From Flavobacteriales bacterium UBA4466 (GTDB lineage: Bacteria > Bacteroidota > Bacteroidia > Flavobacteriales_D > Sanyastnellaceae): a stretch of 64,000 nucleotides of DNA. Both the position numbers and the translations under genes were made by a program. Location of the stretch: assembly GCA_905182895.1 (NCBI GenBank), contig CAJJDD010000008.1:1-64000 (forward strand), read 5' to 3'. A model generated the notes under the pieces. It made no database searches, was not told the DNA's origin, and saw nothing but the letters and a program-made list of their open reading frames with translations. How positions within the stretch are numbered: position 1 is the stretch's first letter; each line of letters starts with the position of its first letter. Of this stretch, positions 1-11,600 are shown one piece after another.

Positions 1-5
1 CAGGC

Positions 6-2401
6 TTGAATTTCAGTCTAGGAAATTTTCTTGGGGCATCTGATTTAGATGTGAAAAGAGTAGATATCATAGCAGGTGCTAGTTCGGCATTTTATGGCCC
101 AGGTGCATTTAATGGGGTAATAAATATGGAGACTAAAGACCCATTTATGTTTCCTGGCTTAAGTGCCAGTTTTAAAGTAGGAGAAAGACAGCTAGGAGAA
201 ATAGCTGTGAGGTGGGCGGACTTCTTTACCAATGATCAAGGTCAGCACAAATTTGGATATAAAATAAACCTCTTTGGTATGAAAGCCAATGACTGGGAAG
301 CCACTAATTATAACCCTATAGACGGTTCGGAGTATGGGTTAGACCATCCTTTCGGATTTGATGCAGTTAATGTTTATGGAGATGAGCCAGTAGCCACTAA
401 TAATGATGTGACTGGAAGTATATCTTCGAATAAGGGATTATCGGAATGGTTTAGAAATGGATACAGAGAAGAATACTTGGTAGATTATGATACAGATAAT
501 TTTAAGTTTAACACGGGTTTATATTACTATCTGAATAAAAATTTATTAGCTACCTATAATTTTAATTACAGCACAGGAAGCACAGTTTACCAGGGTGATA
601 ACAGGTATAGGCTGGATGGAATAAAGTTTTACCAAAACCAATTAGAGCTTAGTAATCCGGGAAAGTGGTTTATACGAGGTTATGCCACTCATGAGGATGC
701 AGGAAAAACCTATGATATAGTTACTACAGCTATAAAAATGCAAGAATCTAGTGGCTCTACAGGTGAATGGAACAGTAGATTTAGAACGCTGTGGAATAAT
801 CAGATAGAACCTCTAATAGATGCTAATCCTATAGAGGACGATATCTTTGCTCAAGCTGGCTTAGCGCCAGCTGGTGAGGAATTAGCTTTATACACACAGT
901 TAATGCTAGACTGGATAGCCACAGACTATGACTACTTTAATAACTTTTATGAGCAGAATTTAGATAACGTAAATCAAGCCTCTGGGTCAGTTCTCCAGCC
1001 ATTCTATCAGCCAGGTACGGCTAGGTTTGATGACCTAAGAGAAGATATTACCTCCAGAACCTTTACAGAAGGAGGAAGTCGGTTTTATGACAAAAGTGCT
1101 CTTTATCATGTCCATGGAGAATACCAACTAGATAAGGAATGGGCAGATTATCGTTTTGGAGGAAATGTAAGGATGTACCGTCCAGATTCTAGGGGGACTA
1201 TTTTTAGTGATACTCTTGAGTATGATTATATCTTTAGAGATGACGGCTCTATAGCTATAGATTTGGATGGAAATAGATTGGTAAGTGATAGTTCTAGGGT
1301 TGTAATTACGAATAATGAGGTTGGTTTTTACGGAGGATTAGAGAAGAAATTTATAGAGAATAAGCTAAAGCTTAACCTAACAGGAAGAGTTGATAAGAAT
1401 GAAAATTTTGATTTTTATTTTTAGTCCTGCAGCGAGTTTAGTGTATTCACCTAATAAAAACAGGGTATTCAGACTTACATTCTCATCAGCAGTAAGAAAC
1501 CCTACACTGGCAGACCAATATTTATTCTATGATGTAGGTAGAGCTATTCTCCTTGGAAACATAGATGGTAGATTTGAGGAAGGAAAGGATTCTTTGTTCA
1601 CATGTAGAAAGCTTTGCCGAATATAGAAATACTACCTCTTTAGCAGAAGGGTTAAATAAACTAGAGTACTATAACCTCGATAAAATTAGGCCAGAAAAGG
1701 CGAAGACCATAGAGGTAGGTTACCGGGGAACCCATTTTGAAAGGCTCTATGTAGACATGGGGTATTACCTTACTTTCTACAATGATTTTATTGGGTATAA
1801 TATAGGTTTAAATGGAAAGTTTGACCAAGCCAATGGTTTTCCTGATGGAGGCTTGCAAGTTTTTAGAGTGGCTTCTAATTCTCTAGAGACAGTAACGACC
1901 CAAGGGTATAGCATAGGATTGAATTACTATTTTAAAAAGTATTCATTAAGTGGAAACTATTCATGGAATAAGTTAACTAGCTCTAATGAAGACCCTATAA
2001 TACCAGCTTTTAATACTCCCGAGCATAAATTCAATCTTGGGTTTTCTGGAAGAGAGCTAGTGTTGTTCGACAAAATAAAGAACGTAGGCTTTGGTGTAAA
2101 TTATAAATGGATTCAAGGGTTTACTTTTGAAGGATCCCCTCAATTTACGGGGTTTATACCTACTTATGATATGGTAGATGCGCAAGTTAATTACACAGTT
2201 CCCAAATGGAATTGTACCTTTAAGGTTGGAGGCTCGAATTTATTTGGGTTAATGCCCTTATTTACAAATGAAAACACTATAAATAGAATTGAAGATAATA
2301 ATGTATTAGACAATAGAAATGTACAAGTATACGGAGGCCCCCAAATAGGAAGATTAGCTTACTTTTCTATCCTATATGATTTTAACCATAAAAATAAATA
2401 A
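6..2401 (+). CDS. TonB-dependent receptor, 5'-truncated by window edge and split by frameshifts
   Basis: ORFs 6-1424, 1390-1626 and 1565-2401 are consecutive pieces. Plug motif 'VDIIAGASSAFYGPGAFNGVINMETKDP' and C-terminal beta-strands ('NLFGLMPLFTNENT...GGPQIGRLAYFSILYDF') are typical of TonB receptors. Confidence 0.87.
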
Positions 2402-2419
2402 TCAACAAATAAAAATAAA

Positions 2420-4120
2420 ATGAAGAGAACTTTACAAATTTTACTTTCGGGAATCTTGGTTTGTACGATCCAGTTAGGTTTCGCACAAACTAGATACCTT
2501 GATGAGGTATTCACAGATGAGGAAATAATGACGACTACGGTTACATTCGGTACAAACATTGACTTCATGACTTCTGATTTTTCAGACCCAGCCACCTTTG
2601 GGCCTAATATATTTGAACTTCAAGTCGCAGCTGCGACTCCAGGTGTTGAGATTCCAGCCGCTTACTTTGATCCAGCTGATGAATCTACTGCTGTGAAGGT
2701 TACTAATGTAGATATGGATGTTTATGAGCCAATCCAAGATAATGATGATGTAACAGAAAGGCCAGTAATGATTTATATCCATACAGGAAACTTTTTACCT
2801 CCACCTCTAAATGGATCTCCTAATGGTAGAAAGAATGATTTAGCTGCTGTAGAATTATGCCAGCAATGGGCTAAAAGAGGTTACGTAGCTATCTCTGTAG
2901 ATTACAGGTTAGGATGGAACCCTATAGCAGAGACTGTTCAGGAAAGAACAGGAACATTATTAAATGCTGTTTATAGAGCTATTCATGATGTGAAGCATGG
3001 TGTAAGATATTTAAGAAGAGATGCAGCAGCGGATAATACTTTCGGAATAGATGAAAGTAAAATTGTGCTTTACGGGCAAGGTTCTGGAGGATATGTTTCT
3101 CAGGCATATACTACACTGGATAATCCTTCTGTAGAGTTATTCTTGGAGAAATTCAGACCTGATCCATTCGATGCAACGGTATCATACGTAGATACCCTTA
3201 CAGTAGGTAACCCAGAAGGCCTAGATGGCCAACTTACACTGTATCAAAACCCAGATAATATGACATCAGAAGTTCATATGTCTGTAAATGCAGGTGGAGC
3301 TTTAGCTGATGAATCATGGCTAGAAGCTGGAGATGTTCCTATGGTTGCTTTTCATGCTGTAAGAGACGATTTCGCACCATTTACAGAGGGAACAGTAATT
3401 GTGCCTACTACTAATGAGCCAGTAGTAGATGTAATGGGAAGTAACTTCTTTATTCAGAAAGCTAACGATTTAGGGAATAATGATGTTTTTGCTTCTATTC
3501 CTAGTGGTGATGTTTATACAGATGCTGCTAGAGCTCTTTATGGAACTAGTCATGAAGTTTCATTTGGTGAGACAGAGACTGTAAACACTGCAGAAGGATT
3601 ATATCCAATAGTACTTCCATTAGCTGCTTACCTAAGTAATCAAGCTTCTCCATGGGAATGGTGGGATCCAATGTCTCCATTGGCTACAACAGTCGTAGGG
3701 ATGATAGGAGATACTCCTATTACAGCTCATATGGCTAGTTTAGGTTCTAACCCAGACATGTCTGAAGCCAAAGGATTATCTTATTTAGATACTATCCAAG
3801 GATATTTATTACCTAGAGTTATGTGTGCATTAGATTTAGAGGGAGCTGCCTGTTCTACAGAGGATAGTGTAAATGAGATAAAAGAAAACAATAGTCTGGT
3901 TGTTTATCCTAACCCGGCATCTGATGTTGTGTTTTTAGAAGGAGAAGAGAATATTTTATCTGTTGCTGTATATGACATAACAGGTAAACTAGTTGATTCT
4001 TTAGTAGGGAAGTCTGGAAACAGATTAGAAGTTTCTATGACAGGTTACACTCCTGGATATTATTCATTCCAAGTGAGAACTGCTTCTGGTATTTCTACAG
4101 AGAGAGTAATAAAGAAATAA
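2420..4120 (+). CDS. Secreted carboxylesterase-like alpha/beta hydrolase with T9SS type A sorting domain
   Basis: Signal peptide; 'PVMIYIHTGNF...GYVAISVDYRLGW...GQGSGGYVS' esterase core; C-term 'VVYPNPASDVVFLEG...YDITGKLVDSL...GYYSFQVRT..ISTERVIKK' Por-type sorting domain. Confidence 0.82.
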   Translation: MKRTLQILLSGILVCTIQLGFAQTRYLDEVFTDEEIMTTTVTFGTNIDFMTSDFSDPATFGPNIFELQVAAATPGVEIPAAYFDPADESTAVKVTNVDMDVYEPIQDNDDVTERPVMIYIHTGNFLPPPLNGSPNGRKNDLAAVELCQQWAKRGYVAISVDYRLGWNPIAETVQERTGTLLNAVYRAIHDVKHGVRYLRRDAAADNTFGIDESKIVLYGQGSGGYVSQAYTTLDNPSVELFLEKFRPDPFDATVSYVDTLTVGNPEGLDGQLTLYQNPDNMTSEVHMSVNAGGALADESWLEAGDVPMVAFHAVRDDFAPFTEGTVIVPTTNEPVVDVMGSNFFIQKANDLGNNDVFASIPSGDVYTDAARALYGTSHEVSFGETETVNTAEGLYPIVLPLAAYLSNQASPWEWWDPMSPLATTVVGMIGDTPITAHMASLGSNPDMSEAKGLSYLDTIQGYLLPRVMCALDLEGAACSTEDSVNEIKENNSLVVYPNPASDVVFLEGEENILSVAVYDITGKLVDSLVGKSGNRLEVSMTGYTPGYYSFQVRTASGISTERVIKK

Positions 4121-4144
4121 GAATAGATCAAACTATAAAAAAAA

Positions 4145-4170
4145 GGGAGGCCAGATGGCCTCCCTTTTTT
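4145..4170. terminator. Bidirectional intrinsic terminator between convergent genes
   Basis: GGGAGGCCAGATGGCCTCCC hairpin flanked by A-tract and T-tract, between the + gene ending 4120 and the - gene ending 4193. Confidence 0.85.
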
Positions 4171-4192
4171 GTTTTAGACATTTCTATAGATA

Positions 4193-4567
4193 TTAGTTGG
4201 TCACTTTTACCCTAACTTCTATCCAATAAGGTGTTTTCTTAGTATTAGCATACAATAGAATCTTTCTATACTGCCAGCCAAATTTTCCTTTTGTATCTAA
4301 TGAGATATTAATTTCGCCCTTTTCTCCAGGCAGAATAGGAGCCTTCGGGTAAACAGCTTTGGTGCAATCACACTCTACTTCATACTTGGAGATTACCAGA
4401 GGTAACTTACCCTTGTTTTCAAAAGTAAACACGTGCTCTAGTTGAGTACCTTCATGTACCTCTTCGAACTTATGAATTCTTTCATCAAAAGAAAACTCCG
4501 CATACTGTCCTAAAACAATAGCGGAGTTTAATATCATGATAAAAGCTGCTATAGCTTTTATAGTCAT
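4193..4567 (-). CDS. DUF1573-family secreted protein
   Basis: 'HVFTFENKGKLPLVISKYEVECDCTKAVYPKAPILPGEKGEINISLDTKGK' matches the DUF1573 pattern; signal peptide. Confidence 0.8.
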   Translation of the reverse strand: MTIKAIAAFIMILNSAIVLGQYAEFSFDERIHKFEEVHEGTQLEHVFTFENKGKLPLVISKYEVECDCTKAVYPKAPILPGEKGEINISLDTKGKFGWQYRKILLYANTKKTPYWIEVRVKVTN

Positions 4568-4572
4568 ATTTT

Positions 4573-5010
4573 TTAGTTGTTTACTGGAGCTCCAGAATCT
4601 TGAAGAACAGGTGTTCCACTTGAAGCCGCTAAAACAGTTCCTTTAATTCTTACCGTTTTTGTAGGGTCATTAACAGCGTTAGACGTAATAGTCACAGACT
4701 TGTTAATTGGTCCAGTTCTTTTAGTGTCATACTTTACTTTAACAGATGAAGTTTCACCTGGAGCTATAGGAGCTTTCTCACACTGAGGAACAGTACATCC
4801 ACAAGAACCTTTACATCTAGAAATAATAAGAGGCTCAGTTCCGATATTCGTTACTGTAAACTCACATGTTCCGTCACCACCATTTTCTATATCACCGTAA
4901 TCATGAACATCTTTATCCAACTCGATAGCTGGTCCAGTAATTAACTCTTGAGCTTGAACCCCAAAGCTGAATGCAAGTATCAACCCTAATCCTAAAATTA
5001 ACTTTTTCAT
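4573..5010 (-). CDS. DUF1573-family secreted protein
   Basis: 'FTVTNIGTEPLIISRCKGSCGCTVPQCEKAPIAPGETSSVKVKYDTKRTGPINKSVTITSNA' with signal peptide MKKLILGLGLILAFSFGVQAQ. Confidence 0.9.
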   Translation of the reverse strand: MKKLILGLGLILAFSFGVQAQELITGPAIELDKDVHDYGDIENGGDGTCEFTVTNIGTEPLIISRCKGSCGCTVPQCEKAPIAPGETSSVKVKYDTKRTGPINKSVTITSNAVNDPTKTVRIKGTVLAASSGTPVLQDSGAPVNN

Positions 5011-5206
5011 TTTCGTATTATTTTATTAGTTTTTAAATTCTATTTTACGTTTCAAAGATATGTGTAAAGTCCTTAATAGGTTACCATTTTAACAAGACAT
5101 TAACACACGTTTTTTGGATTATCCAACTATCATGCCTTTTATAGTCACTATTTTTTCTGGCTCGTATACAGAGTTACTGAAAATGGTCTATGCTTAGAAA
5201 AAGAAC

Positions 5207-5482
5207 CTACTCTTGGGAGTCGTACCTAACTTTTATAGTAGTAGACGATTTGGGGGATATTGGTGTTTTAGAACATATGGGAGTAGTGCATCCGCAGGAC
5301 CCTTTGCATTTAGAGATTATGAGGGGTGCGGTTCCCCGATTCGTAACCTCAAATTCACAGAATATAAATGAGCCTTTTTCTGTTTGTGCTACCTCTCCGA
5401 AATCATAAACGTCTGCATCTAATTCTATGGCAGCTTGATTAACGTAAAGGGGTGGTTGGGAATTTACTAGTATTGATAACAC
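5207..5482 (-). CDS. Third DUF1573 paralog, C-terminus lost to frameshift
   Basis: 'FCEFEVTNRGTAPLIISKCKGSCGCTTPICSKTPISPKSSTTIKVRYDS' aligns to the neighbouring DUF1573; after RYDS another frame resembles the rest ('RVGSFSK...'). Confidence 0.7.
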   Translation of the reverse strand: MLSILVNSQPPLYVNQAAIELDADVYDFGEVAQTEKGSFIFCEFEVTNRGTAPLIISKCKGSCGCTTPICSKTPISPKSSTTIKVRYDSQE

Positions 5483-5622
5483 AGGACAAAAACGTCCAGA
5501 ATTTATTTTAAATAAGTTTTATATATTTAAGCCAAGAGTACACTACGGCATGGATAAAGGTCAAGAATTAAGAGGGCTTTAAGCTTTTTAACGATAAATT
5601 AAACGAATAACGAAAGGTTAAA

Positions 5623-8600
5623 TTATCTTACAATAGTTACCGAACCGTAGATTTTATCGGCAGCTACTCTGTTTTCTATATCCTTACTAGAGTATTTAAG
5701 CAAGTAGTTGTATACTCCTAAAGGAACGAAGTGGTTTCCATTTTGATGATCACCTTGCCAAAAGGCGTCTGGATCTTTAGATTGGAAAACAACTTCTCCC
5801 CATCTATTAAAGATGAATAACTCGTATTCTACGAAGTCACAGTCATGTGCTACGTAAAAGACATCATTAATGTTATCGGAGTCGGCTGTAAATGCGTTAG
5901 GAATATAAATAGTACAGCTACAATCTGTAAGTGCTAGGTCATACTCATATATAAATGCCCCACAGGCGTTCTGCACATTGGCAGTGTATATGCCAGGTTC
6001 CGAAACGATAATTTCATCTCCTTCTGTTCCATCACTCCAAGTTACATTGCCGTTTTCTTCAGGAAGGTTGATAGTCCTTGCACTGCCTATACATAGGTCT
6101 AATTCAGTTTCAGGAATAAAAGGAATTTCGTGAACATGAATTACTATCGTGTCAGAGGCAGAACAATTCATCGAGGTTACCTCTACCCAGTATTCACCTT
6201 CTTCAGAGAATGTTTCATCTTCTTCAGATGAACCAGTACTCCAGGTGATGATAAAGTCATCTGCTATTCCTGCAAGAGAGGCTACAAATGATTGTCCTTC
6301 ACAGATAGAGATGCTTTCAGGTAGAAGAACTTGTGGGTCAATATATTCTAAATATGTGAATATAAGTGAGTCACACCCTGAAGTGGTACTTAATGAGTCC
6401 ACAAATCGATTGTTTGGTTCGTCAAAATAGATTCCTAAATCAGGAAGAGGTGCTCCTTCACAAACAGTCATACTTAAATCAGTACTTACGTTTTGATTCA
6501 CGGTGAGTAGTGTAGTTACCGTAGAGTCGCATCCGTTAACAGAGGGGTAAACATCCGTATATATTCCAGTAGAGGTGTAAGAAGAAGAACCTTCAATATA
6601 AGTTTCTCCAGCACAGATGTTAACTGTGTTAGATGAGCTCTCAAGTGGGTGAACTGTTAGATTAGTTATGACTATAGAGTCGCACCCTTGAGCTGAGGAG
6701 TACACGTCAGTGTAAAGTCCTGTAGCAGTATATTCTGCCGTATCTTCATATATAAGTTTCTCCTTCACATATAGATACTGAATTAGTGGAGGTAGATATT
6801 TCCAACACCGTTAATTCTGTTGTAACTATTGAGTCACATCCAAGTATGGTTTGATAAGTATCAGTGTAAATTCCGTCTGAGGAATAATTGGAAGTTCCTT
6901 CACTATAAGTCTCACCTTCACAGATGGTTATTACGTTAGTGAAATATTCTATTGGTAGCACAGTAAGAGTAGTAGTGACTAAGCTGTCACATCCAGAAGC
7001 AGTAGAAAGTGGCGTTATAGATGCCAGATTCTGTATATATATCGACACCTTCGTTATACGCTTGTCCCTCACAAATAGTCGCTAGTACTGTATTAGTTAC
7101 GAAATCACTTATTACTAGAATAGTAATTACCAATGAGTCGCAGCCTTCAGCTGTCTGATAGCTTTCTGTATAAGTCCCCGCGGTTTCGTAAGTCGAAGTT
7201 CCCTCGGTAAATGTGCTGCCTAAACATATTTCTACATTGTTAGTCTGTTCGATTTCGGGAAGTACTGTAAGGTTCGTTACCACTAGAGAATCACATCCAT
7301 CTATATCTTGGTAAACATCTTCGTATGTTCCTGTAACTGAATAGACCGATGTTCCTTCAGAATAACTGCCTCCCAGCACAAATTTCCACATCATTACTAG
7401 AAATATCAGTATCAAGGATAAGTAATTCTGTAATTACTAAGGAGTCACATCCACTGGCTGATGTGTACATATTCTCATACGTTCCAGAGATATCATAAGT
7501 AGAGGTGCCCTCATCATATACTTCTCCTGCGCATAATACTATGAAATTAGGGGAAATGAAGGCTTCATTTATTACTAGAACAGTTGTTACTAGGCTATCA
7601 CAACCTAATAGACTTGTATATAAATCAGTATAGGTGCCTGTTTCATCATAGATTGATGTTCCTTCTGAATAAGATTCTCCAGCACATAAAGAAATGTCAT
7701 TGGTAGTAGCGAGAACATCTACTACTGTTAATTCAGTAATGACCGTAGAATCACACCCTAAGGTGGTAGTGTAAATGTCAGTATAAGTTCCAGTTTGGTT
7801 ATAGATAGAGGATCCTTCAGTATAAGACTCTCCATCACAAATGGTAATAGTATTCGTTATAATCGGAGATGGATTAACTGTTAGAATAGTAGTAACAGTA
7901 GAGTCTGTACCTAAAACAGAAGTATATAAATCTAAATAAGTACCGCTATTAATGTATTCAGATGTTCCTTCTAAATAGATTTCTCCATCACATATACTAA
8001 GCGTATTTGTGACATCATAGCTAGCGTTTACCGTGAGAATAGTAGTTATGGTAGAATCACACACAAATATGTTTTCATATACATCTAAATAGGAGCCAGA
8101 TTCAGTGTATTCATTATCTCCTTCGAAGTAAACTTCTCCATCTGTTATAGTAACGAAATTGGTGAAGTCGTGAATCTCATTCACGCCTACTATTGTCGTG
8201 ACAGTGGAGTCACATCCATTTATTGTTTGGTAAAGATCGAAATATGTTCCTTCGGCAGAATACACATTGCCTCCTTCAATATAAGTTTCTCCTTCACATA
8301 GCGTAATTGTTACTAGCGTTTGCGCTTCAGGATTAATCGTTAAATCTGTAGTTACTATAGAATCACATCCTTGAACTGAAATGTACGAGTCTGTATAAAT
8401 CCCTGTAACACCATAAGTAGAAATCCCTTCAGTGTATGATTCTCCCTCACATAGTTCTATAACATTAGTACTAGTTATTACTTGGTCTATACTAAGCACT
8501 GTAGTTACGGTGGAGTCACATCCATTCACGGAAACATATATATCGTTATAGGAACCAGCTATCGAATATTCAGATGTTCCCTCGAAGTATGAACTTCCTT

Positions 8601-11600
8601 CACATATAGATACGTTATTAGTAGTAAACTCAAGAGGAATTATGCTCAGGGTTGTTGTAACCGTGGAGTCACACCCATCTGCAGAAGCGTAAAGGTCAGT
8701 GTAAGTTCCCGCAGCAGTGTATTCCGAAGCCTGTTCAAAGTAAGAGTCACCATCACATATGGAAACATCGTTGGCAGTGAATTGGTCTATGCAGCAGTTG
8801 ATAACCGTTAAGTTGGTAGTCACTACAGAATCACACCCAAGAGAAGAAATGTAAGTGTCAGAATAAGTTCCCGCAACAGTATAAACTGAAGCACCTTCAG
8901 TATAGGAATCTCCGTCACAAATCTCTACATCTACAGAAACAGAGAACTGCGTATCTACGGTCAGGATTGTAGTAATGATAGAATCACATCCATTGACAGA
9001 AGCGTACATATCTGTATACGTTCCAGCTGCAGTATAATCCGAAGTACCTTCAGTATACGTTCCACCTTCACAAATAGTAGGAGAGTTGGTAGTAGCAAAT
9101 ACAGGATTCACTGTAAGAACAGTAGTTACTGTAGAATCACATCCATCTACTGAAACGTAAAGATCTGTATAGGTTCCAGCAGCAGTGTATTCCGAAGCCT
9201 GTTCAAAGTAAGAATCACCATCACATATGGAAACATCGTTGGCAGTGAATTGGTCTATGCAGCAGTTGATAACCGTTAAGTTGGTAGTCACTACAGAATC
9301 ACACCCAAGAGAAGAAATGTAAGTGTCAGAATAAGTTCCAGCAAAGTATAAACTGAAGCACCTTCAGTGTGGGAATCTCCGTCACAAATCTCTACATCTA
9401 CAGAAACAGAGAACTGAGTATCTACGGTCAGGATTGTAGTAATGATAGAATCACATCCATTGACAGAAGCGTACATATCTGTATACGTTCCAGCCGCAGT
9501 ATAATCCGAAGTACCTTCAGTATACGTTCCACCTTCACAAATAGTAGGAGAGTTGGTAGTAGCAAATACAGGATTCACTGTAAGAAGTAGTGGTCACCGT
9601 AGAATCACATCCAAGAACAGAAGTATAAATCAGTTCAGTACCCGCAGCAGTGTATTCCGAAGCCTGTTCAAAGTAAGAGTCACCATCACATATGGAAACA
9701 TCGTTGGCAGTGAATTGGTCTATGCAGCAGTTGATAACCGTTAAGTTGGTAGTCACTACAGAATCACACCCAAGAGAAGAAACATCTAAGTGTCAGAATA
9801 AGTTCCTGCCACAGTATAAACGGAAGCACCTTCAGTGTGGGAATCTCCGTCACAAATCTCTACATCTACAGAAACGGAGAACTGCGTATCTACGGTCAGG
9901 ATTGTAGTAATGATAGAATCACATCCATTGACAGAAGCGTACATATCTGTATACGTTCCAGCCGCAGTATAATCCGAAGTACCTTCAGTATACGTTCCAC
10001 CTTCACAAATAGTAGGAGAGTTGGTAGTAGCAAATACAGGATTCACTGTAAGAACAGTGGTCACCGTAGAATCACATCCAAGAACTGAAGCATAAAGGTC
10101 AGTATAAGTTCCCGCAGCAGTGTATTCCGAAGCCTGTTCAAAGTAAGAGTCACCATCACATATGGAAACATCGTTGATGGTATTATACTCCGGATGAACG
10201 ATTAGTTCTGTAATGACAACAGAATCACAACCCAATGCTGTTTGGTAATTGTCTGTATAAGTTCCTGTAGCATTATAAATCGAAGTTCCTTCTATGTATG
10301 TTTCTCCTTCACACATTGCAACGCTTACAGTGCTTTCAAAAGTTTCTCCTACAGATAAAACCGTAGTAACTATACTGTCACAACCAAGAGTGCTGATGTA
10401 TATGTCTGTATATGTTCCTGTAGCATCATAAATCGAACTTCCTTCAGTGTAAGTTTCACCAGCACAAATGTTGATGTTATTGGTTACTTCATACTGAGAG
10501 TCGACACTTAGAATAGTGGTAATAATAGAATCACAGCCGCTTATTGTGGTGTAAGTATCTGTGTAAACGCCTTCTTCGGTGTATTCGCTAGTGCCTTCTA
10601 AATAAGCGCCTCCTACACAAATGCTCGATGTATTGGTTATATCATAGATAGGATTCACAGTAAGAACAGTAGTTACTGTAGAATCGCATCCTGCTGCAGA
10701 AGTATATGCATCTGTAAATACTCCGCTTGCTGAATAAACAGAAGAACCTTCTGAATAAGTATCTCCATCGCAAATCTCCACTGTATTAGTTACTTCATAC
10801 TGAGAGTCGACACTTAGAATAGTGGTAATAATAGAATCACAGCCGTTTATAGAAGTGTACATATCGGTATACGTTCCAGCAGTAGTATAATCCGAAGTAC
10901 CTTCAGTATACGTTCCACCTTCACAAATAGTAGGAGAGTTGGTAGTAGCTGTATTCTGGGTTTACAGTTAATACGGTAGTTACCACAGAATCACACCCTA
11001 AACTAGACGTGTAAGAATCGGTAAACACTCCAGAGACAGAATAAACAGAAGCACCCTCGGTGTAATCATCACCATCACAGATAAATACATCATTAGAAAT
11101 GCTGTAAATAGGATTTAAGGTTAGCTCAGTAATGATGGTAGAATCACAACCTAATATAGATTGGTAAATGTCTGTGTATGTTCCAGAAGCATCGTAAATC
11201 GAAGTTCCTTCTATATAAGTTTCTCCTTCGCATATAGATACAGTATTGGTAAACTCGAAATCCTCACTAACGGCCAGGATGGTAGTTACCACAGAATCAC
11301 ACCCAATAGTGCTAGGATAAGTATTCTCGTATGTTCCAGAGGTATTGTAAACAGTAGTTCCTTCTGTATAAGATTCTCCTTCGCAGATGTTCACTGTATT
11401 GGTAACTTCAAACTGTGAAGCCACAGATAAGATACTGGTTACGGTAGAATCACATCCATTTATGCTTGAATAGACATCTATAAAGGTTCCAGGTTCTGTG
11501 TATGTGTTGGTTCCTTCCTCATAAACTCCTCCTTCGCATATACTTGGAGAATTCGTAACACTATAAACAGGGGCTACTGTAAGAATCGTAGTTACGATAG

